A program made the translations under genes and the position numbers. Shown in pieces: positions 20,101-31,900 of a stretch of DNA of 64,000 nt. This stretch comes from CAZTTH01 sp964615975 (lineage in GTDB: Bacteria; Verrucomicrobiota; Lentisphaeria; JABSQK01; JAJFLO01), in NCBI GenBank assembly GCA_964615975.1, contig CAZTTH010000005.1, positions 47,519-111,518 of the forward strand, written 5' to 3'. Each line of letters starts with the position of its first letter. Position 1 is the stretch's first letter. A model generated the notes under the pieces. That model was not told the origin of the DNA and ran no database searches. It saw nothing but the letters and a program-made list of their open reading frames with translations.

Positions 20101-22439
20101 AGATTGAATTCACCATTGTGGCGACCTTGCTGTCCCCATTTCAGTTGATAAAGATAAAATTCCAATCGCGTCCCCTGTGTGGAACTCACTGAAAAGGGGG
20201 CGCTCAACTCGGATATCAGTGCGCTTTGCCCGTCATGATTAAATGCGGTTCCCGGCTTGATTTTAATAGCGATTAATCCATCGCCATCAATACTTGAAAC
20301 AGTTACATATCGAAACATGTTTCCGAAGCCACTGATTGCAGTTGCCATACCGCTGGCAGTGCCATCAGTACTCATAAAGAACTCCACATCATTGCCGGTT
20401 AGATCGATTATGTCCGCATTCTGGTAGGTGATCTTAAAAGTTACGGGAGTATTACCTACGGCATTAACGGATGGAGGATCAATCATAACGGAGAGACTGC
20501 CGGCATTTATTCTAATATCATTTTGATTACTGAGAGAATTATATGAACCTGGCGTCGGCAGCACCGGATCCGCAGGATTACCGGATAAATCATGTATACC
20601 ACCACTGGCTAATATCAACGCATTGGCATTGACATACTCCAGCCGTGGGGAGGCGTGATTAACGCCAACCATATAGCTGAAGACCAGGGTGTTTGTGCCG
20701 CTACCACTGGAATATTGGACCGCTGTTGGTGTCATGCCTGTGGTAAGAAATAACTGAGGAATGCCAGTCACGATTATCGGTTCATTGAATTGAAGGGTGA
20801 TATCGATCGTGTCGTTGACAGCATAGATGTCATCGGCATTGGTTGAGAACACGCGTTGGACATAGGGATCATTCGGTGAAGGTATAGTAAATATCATTGT
20901 TTGATCTGCCGGTCCGATCGAGTGAATCCTTAAATTGGCAGCGGAATTATCCCACCAATAAGCACTGGGCAGGGTAGTCACGTTAAAGGCATCGTTATTT
21001 TCAGCAGAAAACAGATCACTGTTGTCACCATAGTTATTTCCTCGTTCAAGATTCCAAAGATTATCTGCCTGAATCAAAGTACATTCATAGTGCAAGTCGG
21101 GATGTTGATATTCATAATTGTTATCTCCTTGTTCATCCACCTGCCAGATCGCCAAACCGGAAGCCGGCAGTGATTCGTCCCGTCCAGTTTGATAACGATT
21201 CTCGAGGAGAAAATATTCCGTCATGTTTTTCCGATATATGTAAAAATCATTGGTTCCCGCGGTGGTATTGAAGGTTCCTTGAATCCGGGCTAAATCGGTA
21301 ACAGAGGCTGCCCATCCTGATTTATACTTTAAATAAGCACAAATCTGAGTGGGATTGAGATCATCTCCACCGGATCCCATCAGGCAGTATTCTCCCACCC
21401 CCGTTGATTCATACCCATAATCATACAGGTCTGGATAATCGCAGATCATGTGTCCATTTTCATGACAGAAAGTGCGCAATGACAAGGAGTCGGACATGTC
21501 GCTGATTTGATAGTCGTGGATGAACATGCCGTTACCGAGATCAAACGGCGTATCAAGAAAAGAAGCATGCGGCCACAACCCTTCCGCCCAGAAATTCGGC
21601 GTGTCTCCAGCGTACAGTACATTCAGGGCATAGACAAAATTTTCACCATCATTTGTCAACGCTGAAAAATCGAATCCGCTATCTTTTAAATATTGCAATG
21701 CTTCCACGATCAATTCCTTTGCCCTCACGGTATAGGCAATTGATTCGTCTGCGTAATAGGTTTTGTTTTGCTGGGCGCGGTAATATGGCGCCACAGCGTT
21801 GGTATATGATAATCGTCCCAGAGAATTATCAATGAAATAATCATAAACTGACCCGTTGTTACCGAACTCATTATAGCCATGTAGATTGCAAAAGCGGTCG
21901 ACCTCCTCCCGTGAAATCGTTCCTGATTCATCCGCAAAGTCAATGATCAGGCAAAGTCCGCGGAAAACCCCAATGGTTTCTCTTTCCGGTGCCGAACGCG
22001 CCAGGCGGAATTGCTGACTTTTTGCCGATTGATGGCGAATTTCACAACGTCTTTGACGAGTATAACGTTCATATTGCTGTTTGGCATATACCTGCGCTTG
22101 AGCTGGTGGCAAACGGAGATGTTTATCGATCGAAAGTGATTTCACTTTCGCCTGACTGACAACGATAGTGGTCGGGACTAACTGTGTGTTGTCCGGTGAT
22201 AGATTGGCATAACAAATTTGCCCGCTTAAACGATTCTTGATTACCGTGTATCCATCCAGGGTCTCGAATCGTGCATTGAATTCATCTCCGGAACCGATCA
22301 GTTCAATAACTGAACCATCGGGTTGTCTGATATTGATACGCTTGTTATGAAATGGTGCCGCCATAATGGCGCTACTTACAAGGAGATATATGAGGGGAAT
22401 GTATCTCTGGGATGTCAGATTGCGTGGCAATGCAGCCAT
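17199..22439 (-). CDS. Secreted M6-like metalloprotease with NHL and Ig-like domains
   Basis: This is a 1,746-residue exported protein. The start is taken at ATG 22439, which gives a signal peptide (hydrophobic stretch IPLIYLLVSSAIMAA). The frame also opens from a GTG at 22472, but that would add a hydrophobic tail in front. Residues about 25-115 look like a propeptide. The catalytic part (about 150-490) has the zinc motif HENGH near residue 326 and DYPDLYDYG after it, as in immune-inhibitor-A-like M6 peptidases. Ig-like domains follow. Six NHL repeats lie at about 775-1045 (units ending NNRIQKF, NHRVQSF and similar), probably one beta-propeller. Then come several Ig-like/SbsA-type domains (SFSPANGATQVIK), a Ca-binding-like DDDGDGRSTFVEYWQGTNP near 1590, and a Trp-rich C-terminus (GWNIIGVSQ, WQWKNEQF). 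It should act outside the cell on protein substrates. It is downstream of and on the same strand as the giant protein, 557 bp apart. Confidence 0.85.
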   Translation of the reverse strand: MAALPRNLTSQRYIPLIYLLVSSAIMAAPFHNKRINIRQPDGSVIELIGSGDEFNARFETLDGYTVIKNRLSGQICYANLSPDNTQLVPTTIVVSQAKVKSLSIDKHLRLPPAQAQVYAKQQYERYTRQRRCEIRHQSAKSQQFRLARSAPERETIGVFRGLCLIIDFADESGTISREEVDRFCNLHGYNEFGNNGSVYDYFIDNSLGRLSYTNAVAPYYRAQQNKTYYADESIAYTVRAKELIVEALQYLKDSGFDFSALTNDGENFVYALNVLYAGDTPNFWAEGLWPHASFLDTPFDLGNGMFIHDYQISDMSDSLSLRTFCHENGHMICDYPDLYDYGYESTGVGEYCLMGSGGDDLNPTQICAYLKYKSGWAASVTDLARIQGTFNTTAGTNDFYIYRKNMTEYFLLENRYQTGRDESLPASGLAIWQVDEQGDNNYEYQHPDLHYECTLIQADNLWNLERGNNYGDNSDLFSAENNDAFNVTTLPSAYWWDNSAANLRIHSIGPADQTMIFTIPSPNDPYVQRVFSTNADDIYAVNDTIDITLQFNEPIIVTGIPQLFLTTGMTPTAVQYSSGSGTNTLVFSYMVGVNHASPRLEYVNANALILASGGIHDLSGNPADPVLPTPGSYNSLSNQNDIRINAGSLSVMIDPPSVNAVGNTPVTFKITYQNADIIDLTGNDVEFFMSTDGTASGMATAISGFGNMFRYVTVSSIDGDGLIAIKIKPGTAFNHDGQSALISELSAPFSVSSTQGTRLEFYLYQLKWGQQGRHNGEFNLPIGVTTDSAGNVYVIDQLNNRIQKFNSQGAFITTWGHRGSDRGGFAGPRDLTVDRFGTVFVVDRGNHRVQSFTRDGDFIREWKTPGVDDGKFASPGGIAVDPEDNIFITDRLNNRIQKYNRFGQVLAVWGSEGSGEGEFDLPSDVATDGLGNIYVADRNNHRIQKFDKNQVLIGIWGERGHRDGQFEYPYNLEVDRDNRVYVADHNNNRIQVFEANGYYLTQFGNLGLNDGEFYGPQGVAIGDRDMIYVADTHLNRIQGFLSEGSVSITTNQGWSNSPSITFSIHLWSEVSQLSTGMFVTTNAINPILTGTGKEYSLTLTALHEGPVTCRLPTAMIVVGGKSNHPSNNATVVFDTTPPKISLSSTINMETRDQNIIVTAMNDEPLLNFQPEMMTLVNAMVSAFHQEGDYSYRITIQPLNDGVVSVGIAVAALEDLAGNKNSTVAQLTRVYDITPPTITISQPSLVATRTDPVTYQISIDGAIQSTISPQDVTVFEEGSAGYVAFVLTQHSPQNWSITFDGITGDGTLKFQLAAGIAQDSVGNLSQQSNASPLLIVDNTPPMPPDNLRLAPDDDTGISATDQLTRRTTNLSILGRGEADSTIQISENDLIIASGPANSFATIGIDVMLDEGIHQLKARAIDMAGNGSTFSSILTIQIETMEPLATSFSPANGATQVIKFASLMMTFNEPVYKGTGNISIHLQQNDRVWEEIPVASNHVRVINNQDGSSATVVIKRALYLISREGGYYVNIDAGVFVDKAGNPYGGMLDSITWTLAPVGSDDSDTDLIDDEWELTYFADLLHDPMADDDGDGRSTFVEYWQGTNPLSYEVILARDWNLFSFNVQPTDPDAAGFLDRHNSYGMHYTTPFWKWENNHFKITSMIRPFQGYWIHSPHQVVVEFTPGSTITEIPLDTGWNIIGVSQTITPDQIPHQTGNVWQWKNEQFERVNELKAGVGYWVYVMSPTTLKF

Positions 22440-22996
22440 GATGTCGAGTATTATTATCAAATCAGGAATCACTATTTTCTACTGTCACTACATCAAACGT
22501 TGTTGTTTGCTGCAATGACTCGGAATTAGCCATTAATTCTGTAACTCACTCGGATAATTATTGGAGTATATCTTAGCTCTGCCGGATGGCAAGGAGTCAC
22601 TCACGACTCTTCATTGATGACATTATCGGGAACTCATCGTAAAAATAATTGTGAGAGAAGACAAAAATTTTATCATCTACATTTGGCAATAACTCAATTA
22701 ATTGGACAACACTACCTTTCGGTGCCCATTTCGGTGCCAGTCCACGCAATTTATTATTTATTAAAATATTACAGTTTTATTATACACAAATTACTTCATG
22801 ATTCTTGATTAAAAAAAACACAGAGAATCGGTTACATGTATAGATCGTATCACAAAAATCATATTATTTTTCATAATATGTAGCTTACATGGAAAGGCAC
22901 CGAAGCAGAAACGTCAGTGGGTGTAGTTTGTGGTCCTCAGGGGTATAAAAATCGTTTTTTCTTCGTGGCCAAGCGGCTGGTATGAGAAAAAATCGC
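22440..22996. other. Intergenic region between metalloprotease and giant gene
   Basis: This is AT-rich DNA of about 560 bp. It should hold the terminator of the giant gene and the promoter of the protease gene, but no strong hairpin with a T-run was found. A short near-direct repeat (TTTCGGTGCC) occurs twice near 22720-22740. No gene was recognised. Confidence 0.45.
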
Positions 22997-25900
22997 TCAG
23001 ATCGTCATCCCGTTTTTAGTACTGGCAATGATGATCAGGGTACCCGTAGTGGGTTTCTTCAAGGTCAAGAGATCCGCCACCAGAATGGTGACATGATCCA
23101 GGGTCAGATGTTGACCAGCGGTCAGGATGATATCACGACCGGTGCCCAGTGCCGTCAAGCTGCCGGTTATGTATAGAAGCCCGGTCCCGGTGGTGATCAG
23201 AATGTCATGACCGGAAACAATTGCACCGATCACCGCCGCGCTGGCTTTCGAATTGATGATGATCTTGCCAGTTGTCGTTGTCATCGCTCCCATCACCGTG
23301 ATCCCCGCTCCCGACTGGGTGGTGGTCAGACTCACCTGTTTGGTCACCGCCACCGTTCCTTCAAGGCGAATTTCCTGCAACATGGCGATCGTCAGATTTC
23401 CGCCCGCCAGAATATCACCGTTGATTCGCGCACTTTTTCCGGTCCCGCCTTCGTCGATCGTCACATCGCTCGTCTCGGACTGTAAAACCGCCCGGGTCGC
23501 GCCACTGGTCACCGTCAGATTCCCCTTCGTGATCACATCCAATTTCCCTTTCGCGATCACGGACCCGGAGATCTCGATGCTGCGCGACGAGTTACTCATT
23601 ATCAAAGACACTGTCCCCTCCCCATCAATACTACCCGCGATAATCAAGACATCTCCTGCCGTTATGGAAAGCGTTGATCCCGCGGTGATCACACTGCCGA
23701 CATCGATGGTCAGCGAGTTGTTTCCGGTTATCGACAGGGTGGTTGTCGAGGTGATATTACCCTGGATGACGATTGCCGCAACAGCCTTGATCACCACGGT
23801 CTTGGCGGCAATCGTGCTCCTCAGTGTCAATCCCGCCTTTGTATCCAGAGTCACCGCGTTTGTCACTGAGACAATTGAGCCATTCAACTCCATATTCCCG
23901 GTTGTTGCCGTTGTTTTCAGCGTCACCTGATGATTGGCCAGAAGCGCTCCGGTCATCGTCAAGGTCTGACCGGTCGTCATACTCACTGACTTGCCCGCCG
24001 TGAGATCTCCCGCGACGTTTAGATTAACGCTGTTTAACCCGCCCGCCAAGACCACATCCGCTGTCGTTGAAATCAGATTGCCCATAATCAGCAGATGTTT
24101 CCACGATTCGATTGACACATTTAACCGCCCGGTCAAATCGGTGTTCACCGCGATCGCGCCATTTACTCCCGCTGTAAGCGTCAGTTTCCCCACGCCATTC
24201 ACCGGCTCGTTGATCAACATATCATGGTGCGACTTGAGGGTGATATCCCCGATCGCCATCATGCGCCCCTGGATTCTCAGTATCCCGGATTTACCCCGCA
24301 TTTCCACCAGCACAGAACCGCCGGCTGTGATCGGACCCACGGTCATATCGTATTGTGAGGTGATCGACACCTTGCCGCCCGCTATTAACCCGCCACTGAT
24401 CGTCACCTCCCGATTACCGTCCGCGATCACATCCTTGCCCGCAGTCAAATTGCTGGTTATGCTCAGAGTACCCTCCGCCGTCAATTTTACATGATCTCCC
24501 GCCGTGACTGCCGCTGCCAGCACCAGGTTGCCGGTAGTGCCATCGGTTGTGGTCAAGATCACGCTTTTGCCAGCCGTCAATACACCTTCGCTTGTTGTTT
24601 CCAGCCGACCGCTCGTCGTGATGACAATGTCCCTGGCAGCCGTTACCTGATTGTTGATGATCGCCGTTTTGGCAGTGATATAAATCCCGTGGGATAATGA
24701 TCCCAAGGCGCCATTGATTACAATCCCGTTCTTCGACTCCATTTCCATCTTGAGCTTGCTGACAATCCCGCCATCGAGGGTTATCCCGCTGTTTTTGCTG
24801 ATCATCGTAACATTCCCATTACTCGTAATCATACCCGGAGTGCCGGAAGCGGTGATTCCTTTATAGATAATCGGACCGGAGGTGGTGATATTGACTTCAT
24901 CGACCTCTCCTTCAATGGTATCGATGTTAATCCCGGCGCCTGTCGAAGTTAACCGGATATCATGTCCATTGGTGTTCAGGTAATTCACATTAATCGTCCC
25001 GGTGGTGTTGATGATTATATTGCCATTAAACGCTAGGATCAGGTCAAGATTTCGCGCGGTCGTAAATTTTATCTGACCATTGTTTTGATTGGTGAAATAA
25101 AAGGTAAAATTTATCTCCAGATTCAATGCCGGTGTCGCAGTGCTGCCGATCCCGCCAACGCTTGCCGAGAAGAAACCAGTCCAGCCGGAAACATCCACCG
25201 CGGCATCGGTTGGGGTCAATTCCAGAATCCGCCCCATGGCGTCCAAGGTCACCGTCCCCATGGCCAGCCCTACCCGGATATAACCCACATTGATATCTCC
25301 CACGGTCGTCATGATCCCGACATTATTCCCGGTCGCATCTTTTGCGCTCACCGCCGACACCACATCGACCGTGCCGTTCGCCAGTACCATGATCTCGCCG
25401 TTCGTTACCATTAAATTGGTCAGCACAATTCCATCCGCTTCAAAAATATTGATATCGCCAGTACCGCTTACCGCTGCCGTGACATTGGTCACCCGGGTAT
25501 TGACATAGATTCCGGTTCCCGCTGCAATGGCCAGCTCCACCGCTTCGATCTCGAGGTTAAGAAAATCAAAAGCAACCACTCCCACCCGGACACCCGCCGT
25601 TATACTCACGGTATTGGCAAGAATATCAGCGGGGTCATCGGAAGCCGCGACTTCGATGATCGTCCCTAACGCGTTCAGAATCACTATACCTTGCCCCAGT
25701 CCCGCAGTAATCCGATCGATTTCGATATTGCCAATCGTGGCGGTCAGGGCAATGGCTGCCGCAACCAAGTCGGCTGCTGACTCTACTGACGTGGCGATGA
25801 TGTTTTCAGCATTGACGACAATCGCGCCATTGACGGTTTTCACCAAGAACAGGTTGATACTGTTGAGTTCATCGATGGTTAAATTCAATGCGACAGTAGC

Positions 25901-28900
25901 AGTCAGCTGATCAAAATCGCTGTTAATATCCGCAAAACCGGCGACGGTCATCGCCACGATTTTTGCGCGCATCAATCCCGAATCGGCGGTCACCACATTA
26001 CTGCCGCTATCAACGATCAGGGCGTAAGAAATGGCTCCATCTGTCAATGAACCGCCCACCTGCACCAATCCGGCAATCCGAATCGATTGGCTAGTGGTTA
26101 TTGCCATGACACTGTTATTGTTTAACGTTTCAATCCGGCTCTCCACAGCGGTGCTTAAACTATTCAGTTCTCCGTTGTAATTCACCAGATTGTTCAACCC
26201 GGTGGTTTGACTGACCTGTAGGTTAACCGCATCCTTGCCAGTTACCCACCCGCTCACCACCATTTGTTCGTCAATCATGAACAGCAGGGTTTGCGCGGTA
26301 ATGCCGGAACCCAGTGTGCCATCGAGATGATGCAGGTCTTCCCGTTTAACTTCCAACAGTCGGGCATAAAATTCCGCCGCATCAGCGGCGATTTGCACAT
26401 CGCCGCGAACTGTGATTGTTTCCGCGTAGAAAACCGTCTGATCACGGAAACTGGCATCACCAAATACCATCTGGTTGCCGACCGTCGGCCGCCCCATGGT
26501 GATCCTGGTAAATCCATCCGCCAGTGCCGCCAGATCCCGCGTCGATAATTCCAGCGCCGCGAACGTGGCGCGGGCGACATCGGCGCCGTTAACCGTCTCC
26601 GCCGCTGTGCCGATTCGGTATGACCAGACCGGGCTGTTCGCCTGTAAAACCAATTCGCCCGTGCCGCTGATGGTATTGGCGCCGGCGAAGATATCTAAGT
26701 CGTCCACCGTCAATATGATATCCTTAGCGGGCGAATTGGTTTTAATATTCCCGCTTAATAAAGTTAAGCGGGAATCGACAGATAGGAGAGTGATCGTGAT
26801 CGTTCCATAATCGCTGACAATACCAGTGACATTCGCGACATTATCATCGGTCAGATCCCGCCCGATAATCGTCAAATCATCGGTTTCGCGAATCACGATA
26901 TCCGCACCCGGAACATTCCCGGTGGTTGACGCGGTGAGTGTCGCCACCGTCGTCACCAGCGGTTTATTGAAACCGCGGGCGCTCAATGCCAGGGCGCTTC
27001 CCGCCGCCCGGAAATCGACATCGGAGTCGTTAACATCAATGAGACGAATGAGTCCGAACGGACTGACGATATCGATGGTTCCAGCACCAAGACCATCCTT
27101 GGCCATGCCCGATGAAACATAGAGATCGCCAGAGAGATTGATGTCGCCCGACGCCGACGTTATCGCGATTCCGCCATGATTGCGGGCATTCAAATCCTTC
27201 TTGATATTCACCTCATTTTGGCCTTGGAAAACGAGGTGATGCGCATGTATTTCAGCATCCACGGTGAGCGCATTCGCGGTCACTGCCAACAGTCGATTTT
27301 CCAGATTGGCAATGCCGGCGTTATCGGTATTGGTCAATGTCGTCAGCGCGCCGCTATTGATGATGACTTCCCGCTCAATTTCATTGCTGAAATTTATCAC
27401 ATCCGAACCGCGGGTGATATTATTGCGGTTCAACGCCACGGTGGCGCTCGCGCTGAACCGCAACAACACGGTATCGGAGTTCCCCGCGGTATCAGTGACG
27501 GTGAGGTTGAGGTTGGCGGGAACATCCGGCATGGTAATATCGTAGGTGTCGCTACCGTCAGTGTCGATTACCACAATCGTCAAATCAGCGACCTGAGTAA
27601 AGGCGATGACGTCATCACCGGCTCCAAGATAGAGGGTATCGATTTGGTCGGTCTCAATTGTCAGTTGACCACCGTTAGGCTCGGTAAAGACCCCGCCCAG
27701 CGGGTTGACAGTCCCGGTGAGATTGTCGGTCATGGAGCGGAAGTCCAATGTAAGGTTGCCACTGATATCCGTGACGGTGTCCACGCCAAACCCATCGTCA
27801 GCGATTATGGTATCGTTTCCCGCTCCGGCACTGATGGTGTCATTGCCGGGGCCACCATTGAAAATATCATTGCCACCACCGCCGCGCAAGACATCATTGC
27901 CAGCGCCGCCATAAAGCGCCGCGACGGTATTTCCCAACACTTCCAGCAGGTCGTCGCCGTCATGACCGGTGATAATAACATCAAGCGGGGTGGCGGCGAC
28001 ATTCGGTTCGGGATCGTGATCGCCCCACAACTCCACCGGCGCCAGCACTCCCGCAGCGATGGTGATAGTGTCATTGCCAGCGCCGCCCTGGCCATAAATC
28101 GTTTTCGCTCCCGGATACTCAAACGTCACGCCGAAAGCAGTTATTGAGATCGTCTCGCCCCCCACTGAAAGCGGATCCCCACTCACATGTTCCAACAGGA
28201 AGGTCTCGTCACCGTCATTCACATCGATGCCCAGGCGCCGCGGCGCGCGCGGCCCCATATTGAGCACCAGGACCCCATTGGCATCAACTTCCGCGAGCCG
28301 CATAATCACAATTTCTTCGATATTGGCAAGTCCGCCGGTGGCGGCGAATGGTTGCGCGGGTGTTCCGATGGGGGGCATCCCCGCAGGCAGATTCCGATAA
28401 TCAGCGGCAGCAGTCTGGATGAAGTCGGATTGCAGATAATTGGCAATATCCTTGGTCGTGTGCGCGCCGCCATCGATGACCCCGGTTACCGCGCCGGCGC
28501 CGATGAAGATGAACTGATCATCCTTGGTTCCGCCGGTGAGTTTCTCGATACCGCTGAAGAAGAAACTGCCATTAATATTTCCGCTATTCAATGCGGTCAG
28601 ATGCCAGATATTATTCTGATTCGATGCCAACAAGGAATCCCCTGAGTTTAATCCTCCGATTACGTTCTCGATATTGCTCAAGGAAGCGCTTAAGCTGCCG
28701 CTGATTACCGTGGAATTGCCGAGATTGACGGTCAGAGCAGTGGTCACCATCGAGAAATCGAACGTGTCGTTGCCGCCCACGGCTGATTCGACGATTGCGT
28801 CGACGCCCCAGCCATCGGCAAAGACGTAAAGATCATTGCCATTGCCGCCAGTCAGTGTGTCATTACCGGCGCCGCCGGTCAAAGTGTCATCACCGTTGCC

Positions 28901-31900
28901 GCCGGTAAGGCTATCATTCCCCGCACCACCGGTTAAGATGTCATTGCCGCTGCCACCGGTTAGAATATCATTTCCCGCCCCGCCATCGAGCTTGACTGGA
29001 TGCGACGAACTCGACGCGTTGATGGTGTCGTTGCCAGTGCCGCCATACACGATGATGGTACCAGAAAATGAATTGCCACTGGCATTCAGACCGTCGATGG
29101 CATTGATGGTGACGGTGTTAACGCTGCCATTGCCGATATTTAGCGTGATATCTACCAGCGGGTTCAGGAAGTCGATGGCGGCGCCGATTCCCGTGGTCAA
29201 GCGCGATTTCCGGTCATTCGCGGTGCCATTGTCGGCCAGGGTGATGGTGCGGTTCTGAACCGGCGCTTTGAGCAGATCGTAGATGCGATGGGATGCCGAC
29301 AAGCTATCAACCACAGTGGCCGTGGTGGTATAGGTGATCGTGATGCTGTCAACATCAAAATCGCCGCTGTTACTGGTGATCAAATGTTGGATCACAGTAT
29401 CCACGACACCGTTATTTAGCTCGAGGCGGCCGCCGCTGGTTCCGACATAGGCAATACTGCTATCCTGCGGTAACGAAATACCCGATATCGCTATAATCAA
29501 CGAGGTCGCCTGGACTTGAGTGGAAACGGCGCCCGTCAAGCCATTCAACGTTACCGCGCCCCCCGCGGTAATGCTGACATTCTGGTCATAGGCTTCGATC
29601 TGATCAATTGTGACACCATCACTTTCCGTGATGGTGACATCGCCGGCATTATTGGTATCGATATTAATAGAATTGACCTTGGTCTTCAACACCACCGATC
29701 CAGACGCGGAAATGGTGATTGAATTGAGTGTAACCAATCCATCGGGATCCATGTTCACACCGCCACCTGCCGTGATTGTCATATTCCCGGTTCCCAGTTC
29801 GATCCTTCCAAGTGTCAAATCATCGGTTTCGATCACCGTCAGCATGCCGTCAACGGTGGTGTCCACAGACAAGGTCGTGACCGTTGTATTCATGGTTCCA
29901 ACAATCCCCCCATTCGAACGGATGATCACGTTATTGGCGGCGATCAGATTGTTCGCGGACAAAACGATGACGCCGCCTGCCACCAACCTCAGATTGCGTC
30001 GGCCAACATCAATTCGATCGATCTGCAAGGCATCGGTTTCGATCAAATCCAGAAAACCATCCTCTGCTTGAATATCGACTTCGGCGACGGTGGTTTTCAA
30101 GGAAAGTGCACCATGCCCAACCACGACCAATCGATTGGCTGTGATCAACCCAGTGCTGGCCATGTCGATATTTCCATTCACGTTCAAGCTCACCTCGTGA
30201 TTACTCGCTGCCAGGGTTTGGATCAGCAGATCATCGGATTCAGTGATCACAATGCCGCCGCTGCCATTGGTGGTTACAGTCAGGCTGGACACCGTGGTCT
30301 GTAATGTGACATTACCGGCAGCGGTAATGATTGCCTGAGCAGCGGTTATGGACGCAGCCAGACTACTGCCAACCACGATGGTCGCGTTCCCATTGGCGAG
30401 GGTAATATGACTGTCATTCAGTGCGTCGAACTCGGTGATGCTGAGAACGCCCGTGCCGGTAATATTGGCAACGATGCCATCTACCTGAGTGGTGAGCGTG
30501 ATATCGGTCGCGGCGGAAGCGGTTAACCGAGGAGCGGTGATACCGGTCGCTCCGGAACCAAAGATTTTGGCTCCGGAACTGAGTTTGATTTCATTGCCGG
30601 CGGTTAGTGGGGCGAGCAACATCAGGTCACCACCGGCACTGAGATCGATATAACCGTTACCGGCGGTAACAACAGAGATGGAAAGCGCATCGATATCATG
30701 GAGACCAACCCGGCCGGTAGTCGCCGAAGCTGTGACCAAGGTTTTCAAGCTGGTTTCGAGATCGAGATTGGTATTTGTACCGCCGCCAATGTGGTTACCG
30801 GCAATCAGGATCGCTTTTTCCGCGATCAGATCGACAGCCACATCGTAGGCATCAACTTCGCGGATGGTTCCATAGGCATTCAAGGTAATGGTATCATCGA
30901 CATCATTGTTATCGGTATCGACGGCCAGATAGGCAATCAATATATCGCCGCCGGTGCTGATCAGGGTAATGCTCGCCGCGGTGGTGGCCAGATAGGAGAC
31001 CGTGATCGTTCCCGTGGCGGTTATACTGACAGTTCCTGTGGTTTCAAGGACAATGGTGATATCACCGATAATATTCAAGTTCACATTACCGCCAATGCTG
31101 TAAACCAGGTAACTACCTGGATTCGGCACATCGAGATTCAAATTTTCGGAATCAGTAGCGCTGCCGATCTTAATGGCACCACCGGCCGTCAGTGTACCGC
31201 AACTGGCCAGCAGATCATCGTCGGCGTCATAGGCCGCCACTTCCTGAATATTGCCGGTGGAAGCGGTAATATAGATATACCCAGAGGTCAACCCGGCGTC
31301 GATTCTATCAACTTCAACATTACCATGGCGTGCCAACAAGGTCACGGTATTGCCCGCGACATCATTGCCAAAAGCGATACTACCAACCGTGATGGTATTG
31401 CCGGCCACCACCCGGATATCACCCTGAGGCGCTGACAGGTTGGTCAAGGTAATCGTATCGAATTCATCAATGGAGATGCTGCCAGCACCGGAAATGATGG
31501 CGGTAACAGTATCGACATTGGTAATGATGGCGATTAAACGACCGGCGTTGACGATCAGATCGGCGGCTGTCAGGCGGCCGCTCGGCATGATCACCACCGC
31601 GCCGGTAGCCGCGATATCCAATTGATTGGAGGCGCCGGTTACCGTGATATTGCCAGCCAGGGTCAATTCGGTGGCAGCGATATTCAGATGATCGACTGCG
31701 GTCAGACTGCTGCCAATGTCAATGTTCAGGTTGCCGGCGACACTGAATCGATGATCGGATGCATTGCTGCCGCCCACCGTCATGGTTCCTCCCTGCATGC
31801 TGAAATCACCGCCGACGGCGAAGTAGACATTGCCCCCGATGGTGGTGACCTGATTGATCAAACGCAAATTTTGCAGCGTCTGTATCTCGAGTGTTCCCAG

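Noticed and set aside
22614..22808. 64-codon plus-strand frame between the protease and the giant gene
   Set aside because: AT-rich, no ribosome site and no recognisable feature.
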